Positions 24,882-32,935 of a DNA stretch of 33,952 nt are shown here, one piece after another (the stretch's first letter is position 1; every line of letters begins with the position of its first letter). Source of the DNA: Candidatus Magnetocorallium paracelense (lineage in GTDB: Bacteria; Nitrospirota; Thermodesulfovibrionia; Thermodesulfovibrionales; Magnetobacteriaceae); assembly GCA_029001845.1 (NCBI GenBank), contig JAREWP010000069.1, positions 1 through 33,952 on the forward strand, written 5' to 3'. The position numbers and the translations under genes are program-made. The notes beneath the pieces are model-generated. The model was not told the DNA's origin. It made no database searches and saw only the letters and a program-made list of their open reading frames with translations.

Positions 24882-26468
24882 TTATGGCTGTTCCAAAATT
24901 ATTGGAATTGCTATTACAAATATTGTACCTTCATTAACGACACTATTACAACTAATCGTTCCATTTAGGGTGTGCGTAACAGTGTTATATACGATGTGCA
25001 GTCCGAGGCCTGTTCCTCCCGAGCCTCGCTTGGTAGTGAAAAAGGGATCGAAAATTTTGTTTATGTGTAATTGATCGATTCCCTTTCCGTTATCGCTGTG
25101 ACTGATATGAAGGGATTCGTCGCGGACAGTTACCTCAATCACTATCTCACCTTTTTCTCTGTCTTCCAATCCGTGAATCATGGAGTTCAATATGAGATTT
25201 GTTATTACCTGCGCAAAGGCGCCGGGATAACTGTCTATCTCGATGTCGTCGGGGCAGATTATCTTTATACTGTGATTCGTTCTTTTTGTCTTTGGCTGAA
25301 GGCTTATGACAATATCTTCAAGGTAAGATTTTATATTAAAAATCCGTTTGTCATGACTTGTCTGATCTGCGGAAACCATTTTAAAACTCCTGATCAGTTC
25401 CGATGTTCGATTCAGATGAGTCAGAATTAGTCCGCTGATTTCCGATGCATCGGAAAAGTAGCTCTCCAGGGAGGACTTTGTCATCTGTTGATTTTCGTAT
25501 GAAGTTTTAATTTCAGTTGTCGTTTTCATTAAATGAGAGGCCGCTGTTACGCCTATGCCTATTGGGGTATTGATTTCGTGAGCCACGCCGGCTACCAGTT
25601 GCCCCAGAGATGCCATTTTTTCGGATTGAACAAGCTGCTCCTGGCTTTTTCTGAGTTCTTTATTGGCCTCTCTCAGAGCGTTCTCCGTTTTCCTTCGCTC
25701 CGAAAGCTCAACACTCAGTTGCTCGTTGACCTTTTCCAGCTCTTCAGTTCGCTTCTTAACCAGCTCTTCGAGTTCGTGCCTGTGTTTGAGCAGTTCACCT
25801 GTCATCATGTTAAAGGAGTTGCTCAGAATGGCAAATTCATCGTTTGTGTTTACAGGTATATTGACATTCAGCTCCCCTTTAGCAATTTTTTCCGTAGCCC
25901 TGACAAGCCTGTTAACAGGTCTGCTGACCAACAACCTGAATAAAATGGAGCTTAGTAATGAAGTCGCCAGAATCGCTCCTATTACGACTTGTATAATTGT
26001 TTTTCTCCCGTCGGACAACTCTCTGTCAAGGGAAGACGTAGATATGAAGAGGTGTATTTTACCTATTTCCTCTTTCTCGGGCTCTCCTCCGAACATCAGA
26101 TCCTCTTCCATCTCGTCACTGTTTTTTTCGGTAATGACAGACCAGACAAACTCTCTGACTCCCTCAGGAGCAGGAAGGCCGCTTTGATAGATTATTTTGC
26201 TCCTTTTGTCCGTAATCCTGCATGACTCCACATCTCTTTGAGACATAACGCCTTCCACCAACCTTGCAATATTCTCCTGATCGTTAATTAATACAGGGTA
26301 TTCCACATTATAAGCCAGATTTTTTATAAGAAGGTTCGCCCTGTCTTCCAGCTCTCCACGCAATAGCAGCGCCTGATGATGATTCATATAGTGACCGAGT
26401 GTGAGACCCAGAACTATTATGATACTTATTGTCAAAATTCCGAATTTTTTATCTATTCCTATCCTCAT
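24882..26468 (-). CDS. Sensor histidine kinase with HAMP domain
   Basis: This 528-residue membrane kinase has helices at about 9-27 and 158-181 that enclose a periplasmic sensor of about 130 residues. HAMP (180-233) and a long coiled coil (230-285) follow. The phospho-accepting His297 is in GVAHEINTPIG, and the ATPase has N424 and N428, Asp459 in DNGKGI and GGTGLGLHIV. It has no receiver domain, and no response regulator gene is adjacent. The ATG overlaps the stop of the upstream binding-protein gene in ATGA, so the two are translated together, which suggests that the binding protein feeds this kinase. Confidence 0.94.
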   Translation of the reverse strand: MRIGIDKKFGILTISIIIVLGLTLGHYMNHHQALLLRGELEDRANLLIKNLAYNVEYPVLINDQENIARLVEGVMSQRDVESCRITDKRSKIIYQSGLPAPEGVREFVWSVITEKNSDEMEEDLMFGGEPEKEEIGKIHLFISTSSLDRELSDGRKTIIQVVIGAILATSLLSSILFRLLVSRPVNRLVRATEKIAKGELNVNIPVNTNDEFAILSNSFNMMTGELLKHRHELEELVKKRTEELEKVNEQLSVELSERRKTENALREANKELRKSQEQLVQSEKMASLGQLVAGVAHEINTPIGIGVTAASHLMKTTTEIKTSYENQQMTKSSLESYFSDASEISGLILTHLNRTSELIRSFKMVSADQTSHDKRIFNIKSYLEDIVISLQPKTKRTNHSIKIICPDDIEIDSYPGAFAQVITNLILNSMIHGLEDREKGEIVIEVTVRDESLHISHSDNGKGIDQLHINKIFDPFFTTKRGSGGTGLGLHIVYNTVTHTLNGTISCNSVVNEGTIFVIAIPIILEQP

Positions 26469-27397
26469 TTTCCAAAAGTCTCCGAGGCTTTATTGATTAT
26501 TTCAGAGGGAATGGTTATGTTCATTCTGTCTGCTGTAATCATATTTAAAGAAAAGGTAATCTTTTGGGGTTTTACTAAGCTGCTCCGGCCGGACGTGTGT
26601 CCTTTAAACTTCATGAGACCAAGCTCTCCGGCCTGTCTGCCAATATTGTTATAGTCCGACTCAAATGAAATCAGAGCGCCTGCCTTTGTGTAGAGCGACG
26701 ACAAGCCGATAACAGGAAGTTTATGTCTAAGGCTTTCTGTGAGCAGATATTTTATGGATTGAGAAAAATAGATGGTGCTGTCCATTACCATTAAAAGAAA
26801 GTCGGCTTTGACTGATATTTCATTGACAGCATCGGGAAATTCGCTTTTGTCTTCAAGTTTTATTGAAATAAGCTCAAAATCCAGCTTTTTGCAGGCTTCT
26901 GTCGTTTCTTGATAATAGGGCAGAGATTTTTGAGAATAAATAATTCCCGCCTTTTTTGCCTGTGGTATTATTTCCTTAACGATTTCCAGTTTCATCTCCG
27001 TCGGTACATTGAGAGACACTCCGCTGACGTTTGGGCCAAGAAATTTTTCAGGATCGAGGACCATCGAAAAAACGACGGGGCTGTTCTTTATTTTCTTCAC
27101 TGCAAAGCGAGTGGCTCTGGTTCCGATAGTGAAAAGGATTTTGGGAGCATTTGTCTCTATTTTCCTGTAAATAACGTCAGGCGATTGCTTTTTGAGATTA
27201 TAGGAGGAAATAGAGATATCGATACTTTTGTCAGTAAAAAAACGGCGAATTCCATTTTCGATAAGTGTGTATGGTGTTCTGTTAGAGGAATATATAAGGG
27301 TAACAGGTAACGATTCTCCACTTGCATAGGGAGTGGAGAGAGATATCGTGAGAATAATAAAAAGAAGCAAAAATGTAATATATTTTTGGTTTTTCAT
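26465..27397 (-). CDS. ABC-transporter-type substrate-binding protein (ABC_sub_bind family)
   Basis: This 310-residue exported protein of the TrpX-like ABC_sub_bind family has an N-terminal signal peptide of about 28 residues (hydrophobic FLLLFIILTISL, then ASGES). Features of the fold include ILFTIGTRATRFA, SPVVFSMVLDPE, VSGVSLNVP and PVIGLSSLYTKAGALISFESDYNNIGRQAG. No permease or ATPase gene is nearby. It is followed by and overlaps the HAMP kinase gene. I infer that it is a periplasmic sensor subunit rather than part of a transporter. The ligand is unknown. No clear Shine-Dalgarno precedes the ATG. Confidence 0.85.
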   Translation of the reverse strand: MKNQKYITFLLLFIILTISLSTPYASGESLPVTLIYSSNRTPYTLIENGIRRFFTDKSIDISISSYNLKKQSPDVIYRKIETNAPKILFTIGTRATRFAVKKIKNSPVVFSMVLDPEKFLGPNVSGVSLNVPTEMKLEIVKEIIPQAKKAGIIYSQKSLPYYQETTEACKKLDFELISIKLEDKSEFPDAVNEISVKADFLLMVMDSTIYFSQSIKYLLTESLRHKLPVIGLSSLYTKAGALISFESDYNNIGRQAGELGLMKFKGHTSGRSSLVKPQKITFSLNMITADRMNITIPSEIINKASETFGK

Positions 27398-27477
27398 TGT
27401 ATGCGATTAAGAGATAAGGCAACAAGCGCAAGGCATAAGTTTAAAAATATTGTGACCCTTTTGCGCACGTTTTATCT

Positions 27478-27517
27478 AAAAACAGCTGTCAGTGGTCAGC
27501 CTTCAGCTAAGGAAAGT
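27478..27517. repeat. Family 3 dispersed repeat, left part
   Basis: AAAAACAGCTGTCAGTGGTC and the following bases share a 24-base identical block with 16528-16551. It lies in the 250-base gap between the TonB receptor and the binding-protein gene, and may pair with the stretch at 27588-27630. Confidence 0.6.
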
Positions 27518-27587
27518 AACGATATTATGCCAATAACAGGCTTCATCTTACGGGTGAATGTGTTTTGAACTGTAAGGCGCTGCAAAT

Positions 27588-27630
27588 AAAAAAAGCTGAC
27601 AGCTGACTGCTGATAGCTGAATGCTTTTTT
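27588..27630 (-). terminator. Repeat hairpin acting as probable terminator of the TonB receptor gene
   Basis: An A7 run and a T6 run flank GCTGAC...GAATGC, with inner CAGCT/AGCTG complementarity. On the minus strand it reads as a hairpin followed by TTTTTTT, 18 bases beyond the receptor stop. The sequence belongs to the family 3 repeat (AGCTGACTGCTGATAGCTGA). It could work in both directions. Confidence 0.5.
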
Positions 27631-27648
27631 AGGTTCATTTATAAGCGA

Positions 27649-29700
27649 TTAAAATCTGTATCTTAAAATGGCTGTAAATTTACTGCCGATTTCTTTACTT
27701 CTGTCGTCATAAAAGATGGAGTATTCATAGTGCTCGTTATTAAAGATGTTAAAGGCTGAGAGAGAGATGTCTCCTTTGTCTTTCAAAAAGGGATAGTTGA
27801 GGCTCAGATTAAAAATTGCGTAATCCTCTGTTTTAATAATATATTCAGCCCCCTCTATATCGAATACATGATTCTCCGTTTTATCTACCCAGTGCATATA
27901 GAAATTAACAAATAAATCGTTTTTAAACCTCATTTTAATGCCGGCGTTTACTTTATTCTCCGGATTTTCTCTACGTTCTCTGTCATGTTCGTCTATGATG
28001 GTCGTATAGGGATCGTCTTTTTTATCGGTGATTTCAAGGTAGGAGTAGTTTGCATAAAGGGATAACCACTTATATATAGAGACATTAATATCGAATTCTC
28101 CGCCTATGCCTCTTGCCTGTTCTCCGTTTTTGGCGATAAATTCAAGTTGCATTTCCTTTGGAATGGTGTCGGGCGGGGAGCCGGGGTATAATTCGTTTGC
28201 GTCATAGTAATTGAAATAGACGAATGTGTCATAGGTAAAAAGGTCTTTATACTTATTATAAAAGAGATTGAGATTTGTGCTGACCCTTCCGGACCACCTG
28301 GAGAAGTATCCGAATTCATAGGAAGTAATACCTTCGGAATCAAGATCCTTGCTCCCGCCGGCGCTTACTTTAAAAGGAATCTCTGTACCCGGCATGATCT
28401 CGGTAAGCTTCTCGCTTTCCGTATATTGATAGGAATCGATAAAAGTGGGATTTCTGAAGGCCTTTGTAAAAGACAACCTGAATACATGATCCCTGACAGG
28501 CGTATAAGACAGGGACAGCCTGGGCGAAAAATGGCTGTCAGCAAGGGGGTGGATATCATATCTGGCGCCTGCCGTAAATCTGACTTTTTCGGTGATCCCG
28601 ATATGGTCTTCAAAAAACAGTGACCAAAGGTCCTGATTGGAAGTGTCAGGAATGATTCTGTTTTTATCTACTCTGTAATGGCGATAACCGGCGCCGGCGA
28701 TAACCGAGTGTTTCTCTCCCGCCAGAGAGAATTCTTTATCAAAGTCATGGGAGTATTGCAGCTCTGTATCGTATGTAGATGTGCTTAGTGTAATGTCATT
28801 GCCCGACATTAGGGCCGTTGAATTGATGTCTTCATTTTTATAGTATGTATGAATTTTAAAATCGGAATATTCATAGTCCAGTTTAAGGTAGTCAAAATCT
28901 CCTTTGATTTGCGTCAGCCCCGATCGTTCGTTCGGGAATATTGCGGCGTCTTCGAAGCTGACTCTGCCGCCTGACAGCGAGACTTCGCTTTTTTCGTTCT
29001 CTTTGTATCTGAGAAGAAAATTTCCTTTCCTGATTTCGCCGGCGTCGTCGTCGGATTCCCACTCGTCGGTTACATTCCAGCCGATAGAGATTTTGTAATC
29101 GACTTTCCCGGCCATTGCCGAGTGAATTAAAGAAAATCCGAGACTGTCTCCCTCTCCGCCTGTTAATGTAAGACCGGCTCCGGGGAGCTTGTCCGGAGAT
29201 TTTGATATTATGCTGATAATTCCGCTAAAGGCGTTTGCTCCGTAAAGAGAGGACACAGGGCTTTTAATTATTTCAATGCGATCGATCTCGTCGAGATCGA
29301 TTGGAAACATTTGCCAGAAGACATTGCCGAATCCGTCCCAGTAAACCGATCGTCCGTCTATCAGTACGAGGAGTTTGTTATTCAGATTTTCGTTAAAACC
29401 GCGAATGCTCACCTGTTGATCCCTTGCAGATTTCGTCATGACATGCACTCCCGATACGGAACGTAATAAATCGGGGATGTTGGAAGCCCCGGACTCTTTA
29501 ATATCTTTGCTTGTGAGGACAGTCACGGCGGCAGGGGACTCGGTAATGGGCTGTTCTTTTTTGGAGGCTGTTATAACAAGAGGTATCTCCATGAATAGGA
29601 GCTCTTCTTCGGTTATTTCTTCATTATCGGAAAGCTGTGCGTTACAGATATTTGGGAAAATAAATAGAAATAGAAAAAGAGCGCAAAAAACTCTACTCAT
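27649..29700 (-). CDS. TonB-dependent outer-membrane receptor
   Basis: This 683-residue outer-membrane barrel has a signal peptide ending near CNAQ (about residue 21). The plug domain follows: PLVITASKKEQPITESPAAVTVLTSKDI is the TonB-box/plug entry, and SVSGVHV, VSIRGFNENLNNKLLVLIDGR and LYGANAFSGIISI are conserved. The rest is a beta-barrel ending in FTAILRYRF with the terminal Phe required for assembly. The substrate is not evident; small plug-type receptors of this kind often take siderophores, vitamin B12 or haem. GGAGG precedes the ATG. It lies upstream of the binding-protein and kinase genes on the same strand. Confidence 0.95.
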   Translation of the reverse strand: MSRVFCALFLFLFIFPNICNAQLSDNEEITEEELLFMEIPLVITASKKEQPITESPAAVTVLTSKDIKESGASNIPDLLRSVSGVHVMTKSARDQQVSIRGFNENLNNKLLVLIDGRSVYWDGFGNVFWQMFPIDLDEIDRIEIIKSPVSSLYGANAFSGIISIISKSPDKLPGAGLTLTGGEGDSLGFSLIHSAMAGKVDYKISIGWNVTDEWESDDDAGEIRKGNFLLRYKENEKSEVSLSGGRVSFEDAAIFPNERSGLTQIKGDFDYLKLDYEYSDFKIHTYYKNEDINSTALMSGNDITLSTSTYDTELQYSHDFDKEFSLAGEKHSVIAGAGYRHYRVDKNRIIPDTSNQDLWSLFFEDHIGITEKVRFTAGARYDIHPLADSHFSPRLSLSYTPVRDHVFRLSFTKAFRNPTFIDSYQYTESEKLTEIMPGTEIPFKVSAGGSKDLDSEGITSYEFGYFSRWSGRVSTNLNLFYNKYKDLFTYDTFVYFNYYDANELYPGSPPDTIPKEMQLEFIAKNGEQARGIGGEFDINVSIYKWLSLYANYSYLEITDKKDDPYTTIIDEHDRERRENPENKVNAGIKMRFKNDLFVNFYMHWVDKTENHVFDIEGAEYIIKTEDYAIFNLSLNYPFLKDKGDISLSAFNIFNNEHYEYSIFYDDRSKEIGSKFTAILRYRF

Positions 29701-29736
29701 AAAGTTCCTCCGAATTTTAATAAATAGGCCTTGACA

Positions 29737-29775
29737 ATTATCTCTCTTTTTTTTTCAAATAGTCAAGTTGTTGAC
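29737..29775 (-). promoter_or_regulatory. Putative promoter and operator of the TonB receptor gene
   Basis: On the minus strand TTGACT (29761-29766) and GATAAT (29737-29742) are spaced by 18 bases, and the start lies about 37 bases downstream of the -10. GTCAA-GTTG-TTGAC (29762-29775) is a palindrome over the -35, and another TTGACA lies at 29731-29736 next to the -10. These TTGAC half-sites could bind a repressor. Confidence 0.5.
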
Positions 29776-29870
29776 TTGCGATCATTGGGGTGTGTTTTGT
29801 AAGAGGATTTAAAGATATGCTTTAATTCAGTCGGTAGTAGTTTACTCCGTAAATAAACGAATGCGCACCG

Positions 29871-29956
29871 GAAGTAGCAGTGATGTCCTGCCAGAACAAG
29901 CTGAAACTCGTAAACTCAAACACCACCTTGTTCTGGCAGGACATCACTGCTTCTTC
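29871..29956. repeat. Long inverted repeat with 30-bp arms
   Basis: The left arm (29871-29900) contains GATGTCCTGCCAGAACAAG, and the right arm (29927-29956) is its complement with one mismatch in 30. The loop is 26 bases (29901-29926). There is no T-tract on either side. It sits between the aldo/keto reductase 3' end and the TonB promoter, both on the minus strand. A smaller perfect hairpin, TGGCCC-GGA-GGGCCA, lies at 29979-29993. Confidence 0.9.
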
Positions 29957-30000
29957 TAACCATTTTCATGCTTTGTGGTGGCCCGGAGGGCCATGGACGT

Positions 30001-30939
30001 TTACTCCAAAATTATGGAATTGATTTCATTGCAGTCTTCATCGGATATGCTTATTTGCAAACCCTTTATTGCTTCCTCTATATGGGCCGGATTAACGGAG
30101 CCTGTCAGGGCTGTTGTAATATGGGGTTGAGATATTGTCCAGGCTATGGCAAAGGAGGCCAGAGGAATTTCATATTTAGCGGAAATTTCTTTAATCTTCT
30201 CGACCTTGCTATGTTTGGATTCATCGGTTTTTTTTATGAAGTATTGTATTGCCCTTTGACGGGATTTCTTTAATAAATCAGGGGATTTGTCGGTCAGCAG
30301 GCCCCTTGCCAGCGGCGAGTAAGCCTGAAAGCCTATTCCGTTATTGCCGCAGTAGGGGAGTTCTTTCTCCTTCACTTCATGAAAAAGCATACTGTATTGA
30401 GATTGAAGGCATGAAATGGCTCCGTATTGTTGCGCCTCCTTTATCTGGTCTAAATTAAAATTGGAAAGGCCGTAATATCTGATCTTGCCGGCCCTTTGAA
30501 TAGTTTCCAACGTTTCTATGGTCTCGCCCAATGGCGCCATTGTGTCATTGTCCGGCCAATGAACAAGATAGACATCTATATAATCGCTTTTCAATCTTTC
30601 AAGGCTCAAGTCGATTTCATGAAGTATAGACTGTCTGCTTCCGTTTTTATATATGCTGTTTAATTTCTCCTCTTTCCAGCGGAGTCCGCATTTGGTGGTT
30701 ATTATAATTTTATCTCTGAACCCTTTTACTGCTTTGCCAACGATTTTTTCCGATCTGCCGAAACCGTAAACCGGTGCGGTGTCAAAGGCGTTTATTCCGG
30801 CTTCATAGGAGTGTCGGATTACCTTGACAGCCTCTTTTTCGGGCAGATCGAAAAAGAAAGGAGCGCCTCCAATCTCCCAGGCGCCATATGTAAGGGGAGT
30901 TGTATATATATCGGTATTGCCCAGTTGTTTTAGTTCCAT
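30001..30939 (-). CDS. Aldo/keto reductase
   Basis: This 312-residue NADPH-dependent oxidoreductase has a TIM barrel. The catalytic tetrad is Asp53, Tyr58, Lys83 and His127 (AFDTAPVYG, ITTKCGL, YLVHWPD). FDTAPVYGFGRSEKIVGKA and the closing TGSVNPAHIEEAI are family marks. It resembles the YajO/Tas-like bacterial group, whose natural substrates are rarely known. It begins inside the last codons of the GDT1-type gene (10-base overlap), so it is part of the same operon. Confidence 0.93.
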   Translation of the reverse strand: MELKQLGNTDIYTTPLTYGAWEIGGAPFFFDLPEKEAVKVIRHSYEAGINAFDTAPVYGFGRSEKIVGKAVKGFRDKIIITTKCGLRWKEEKLNSIYKNGSRQSILHEIDLSLERLKSDYIDVYLVHWPDNDTMAPLGETIETLETIQRAGKIRYYGLSNFNLDQIKEAQQYGAISCLQSQYSMLFHEVKEKELPYCGNNGIGFQAYSPLARGLLTDKSPDLLKKSRQRAIQYFIKKTDESKHSKVEKIKEISAKYEIPLASFAIAWTISQPHITTALTGSVNPAHIEEAIKGLQISISDEDCNEINSIILE

Positions 30940-31487
30940 GCGCTGTAAAGCCCTGCCAGGCCAAAGGAGATAAAGACCGTTGCGGCAATGTATCTTAATG
31001 CTTTATCGGGTATTCCCTTACCCATTATCGTTCCTGTTACGATTCCGATTATGTTGGCTAAAACCATTCCTAAGGTTGCTCCCAGCCATGTCAGTATATA
31101 ATAGTTGTGTTTCGCCGCCAGCGCCAGTGTCGCCAGTTGTGTTTTGTCGCCCAGTTCGGCAAGAAAAAAGGTTCCTGAAATCGTCCAAAATGGGCTGTAA
31201 TTAGAGGATTTGTTTTCGCAAGCAAAGTTTTCTGCTTTTAAACTTAAAATTCCAAACAGAATAAATAACAGGGACGCTGCAATTTTAATGTAAAAAAAGG
31301 GGATAACAGATGCAAGCGTTCCGCCGGCGGCAACAGCAAGGAGATTACTTACCGAGATTGCGGCGAATACGGCTATCGCCACGGTTTTCCACGGATATTG
31401 GGACGCAAAACACATGGTCATCAGTTGTGTTTTATCCGCCATTTCGGCAATCAACACGATGCTTAAAGAAGAGATCAGGGCATTCAT
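30930..31487 (-). CDS. GDT1/TMEM165 (UPF0016) family cation exporter
   Basis: This 185-residue membrane protein has six predicted helices in two halves. Each half carries the family motif E-x-G-D-K-T: EMADKTQ (residues 15-21) and ELGDKTQ (111-117). In the first half Ala replaces the Gly. Bacterial members such as MneA and Mnx export manganese, and others handle calcium, so this is probably a manganese or calcium exporter. The ATG is two bases after the stop of the nuclease-like gene, whose last codons (GGGGAG) serve as its ribosome site. Confidence 0.93.
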   Translation of the reverse strand: MNALISSLSIVLIAEMADKTQLMTMCFASQYPWKTVAIAVFAAISVSNLLAVAAGGTLASVIPFFYIKIAASLLFILFGILSLKAENFACENKSSNYSPFWTISGTFFLAELGDKTQLATLALAAKHNYYILTWLGATLGMVLANIIGIVTGTIMGKGIPDKALRYIAATVFISFGLAGLYSAWN

Positions 31488-31489
31488 TA

Positions 31490-32350
31490 TTATTCTCCCC
31501 TGAGTTTTCGTTGTAGTTGTTCAATTAATCTTTCTTTTTCCTCTATTGCTTTATCCTTCTCCATAATCGTCTTATTTTTCTCTTCGATTGTTTTATCTTT
31601 CTCTTCGATTGCCTCCAAATGCTCTCGCTCCTGCTGCTTTATCATCTTTTCCACTTCTTCTTCCAGTTCCAGCTTGTCTCTGAGCTCCTTATCCATTGCC
31701 GCTCTCTCCAGTCTTTGCGCTACCGGCAGGAATTCATCGGGCAGTTCTTCCTTAATCTCCAATATGTACCTGTCATCCCTCTTACAACTCTGGTCAAAGA
31801 CTCTTAATAACCACTCCAATTTTGTTCTTCTTTGAGGTTTTAGTCTGGGTATCTGTATGACATAGCTGTCATGGGTTAATTGCTCTATAAAATCGTTTCG
31901 TTCCTCTATCTCCTCTTTCGTTATAGCGTCAATGTATTCTCGGTTGTTTTTTACGGCCTGTGATTCTATGCCGTTCAGTTCAAATCCGAGAAAGTATATG
32001 GTTATTATAGGCAGAGCGCGTTCTTTACCATTTCCAATCGTCACATCGGGCTTTATATATTGCTCTCCCAGGTATTTTCTGAATCTCATGATATCAGCAG
32101 GATATCCGGCCTTTTGTATCTCTATGAGTACATTTTTATATTCCCCTTTTCTATTCTTTATCCTTACTGCAAAGTCAATTCTGTATATCTGTATTGAATA
32201 CACTCCGAGAAGAGTCGTCCTTTCCTGAGGTCTCAACTCTATCTCGCTTATCTCTTCTTCAATGATTGTGGAAATAATCACTTTCGCTATTCGATTATCT
32301 TCCATTAAATACTTGAATACGGAGTCATATATGGGATTGGCTATTATCAT
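31490..32350 (-). CDS. PD-(D/E)XK nuclease family protein (Rpn/transposase-type) with coiled-coil tail
   Basis: This 286-residue protein belongs to the Rpn/PD-(D/E)XK nuclease family transposase group. NPIYDSVFKYLMEDNRIAK is the family start. Asp59 (YRIDFAV) and Glu77/Gln79 (LIEIQKAG, an E-x-Q form) make the nuclease core. The tail from about residue 225 is a charged coiled coil with a seven-residue repeat (EEKDKTI, EEKNKTI, MEKDKAI, EEKERLI). Members are reported to promote recombination or to be mobile. It heads the operon with the GDT1 and aldo/keto genes. No clear Shine-Dalgarno is seen. Confidence 0.85.
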   Translation of the reverse strand: MIIANPIYDSVFKYLMEDNRIAKVIISTIIEEEISEIELRPQERTTLLGVYSIQIYRIDFAVRIKNRKGEYKNVLIEIQKAGYPADIMRFRKYLGEQYIKPDVTIGNGKERALPIITIYFLGFELNGIESQAVKNNREYIDAITKEEIEERNDFIEQLTHDSYVIQIPRLKPQRRTKLEWLLRVFDQSCKRDDRYILEIKEELPDEFLPVAQRLERAAMDKELRDKLELEEEVEKMIKQQEREHLEAIEEKDKTIEEKNKTIMEKDKAIEEKERLIEQLQRKLRGE

Positions 32351-32358
32351 TTTACTAG

Positions 32359-32386
32359 TCTATACGTTTTGTCCGGTTCAGGTCAA
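32359..32386 (-). promoter_or_regulatory. Putative promoter giving a near-leaderless nuclease transcript
   Basis: On the minus strand TTGACC (32381-32386) and TATAGA (32359-32364) are 16 bases apart. The -10 ends eight bases from the ATG, so the transcript would have almost no leader, which agrees with the lack of a ribosome site. Confidence 0.35.
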
Positions 32387-32576
32387 ATTAGAAGGTTTCG
32401 GCAGTTTTTTGTTGAGTAGCGTTAAGAAATCACAAGATACGCAGGAGAGGCGTCTCGTCAGTCCTTTCTGCAAGTGAAATCTCAAACTGTCGCGAATGAA
32501 GGCGGTTCGTTATACTGAAACGGACAGGCGGGACGGTGGAGAAGCGTTACCGTATCGACTACCGCAACGTACCGTA

Positions 32577-32604
32577 CCCTCTCCCCCTTCAAAGGGGGAG
32601 AGGG
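32577..32604. repeat. Perfect GC-rich palindrome
   Basis: A 13-bp stem (CCCTCTCCCCCTT and its complement) with a 2-base CA centre. It is the only strongly GC-rich piece in the intergenic region 32351-32935. It has no T-tract after it, so it is not a standard terminator. Confidence 0.8.
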
Positions 32605-32718
32605 AGTAAGAGAAAAGTCGCTGCTTTTGCAGCTTAATTTCAGTCTCTCAGGATAGTAAAGAAACTTTAAAAATATCTGCTGATTTATTGATTAATTGTG
32701 GGTTGACTTTTTTGTCTA

Positions 32719-32752
32719 TTTTTTTTTTTTTTTTTCTGAGATATTGTATAAT
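32719..32752 (+). promoter_or_regulatory. T17 tract and -10 box upstream of the actin-like gene
   Basis: A homopolymer of 17 T (32719-32735) ends 11 bases before an exact TATAAT (32747-32752). The -35 position falls in the T-tract, so the tract length would set promoter strength. The predicted start is near 32759, leaving a leader of about 175 bases before the ATG at 32936. Confidence 0.4.
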
Positions 32753-32813
32753 AGCGTCTGAAATAGCATATTTACGCTACGATATAGCATAAAAAATGAG
32801 GCAGCCTTTACCT

Positions 32814-32878
32814 GACTTTATTTTAATTGACGATTTTCGATTGACGAATGACGATTTAAAGATTGTCAATTAATAAGC
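32814..32878. repeat. Imperfect inverted/direct repeat in the leader of the actin-like gene
   Basis: TTTTAATTGACGATTTTCG and TTAAAGATTGTCAATTAATA are inverted with a few mismatches, and TTGACGA/TGACGATTT units repeat in tandem in between. In the RNA this may fold as a hairpin in the leader. Confidence 0.5.
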
Positions 32879-32935
32879 CTACAGTCTATACACCTTAGTA
32901 GTTACAATAAATTCAGAAATTAACAGGAGGAGAAC

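Noticed and set aside
29979-29993. TGGCCC/GGGCCA hairpin as terminator of the aldo/keto reductase operon
   Set aside because: The stem is only six pairs and no T-tract follows on the minus strand.
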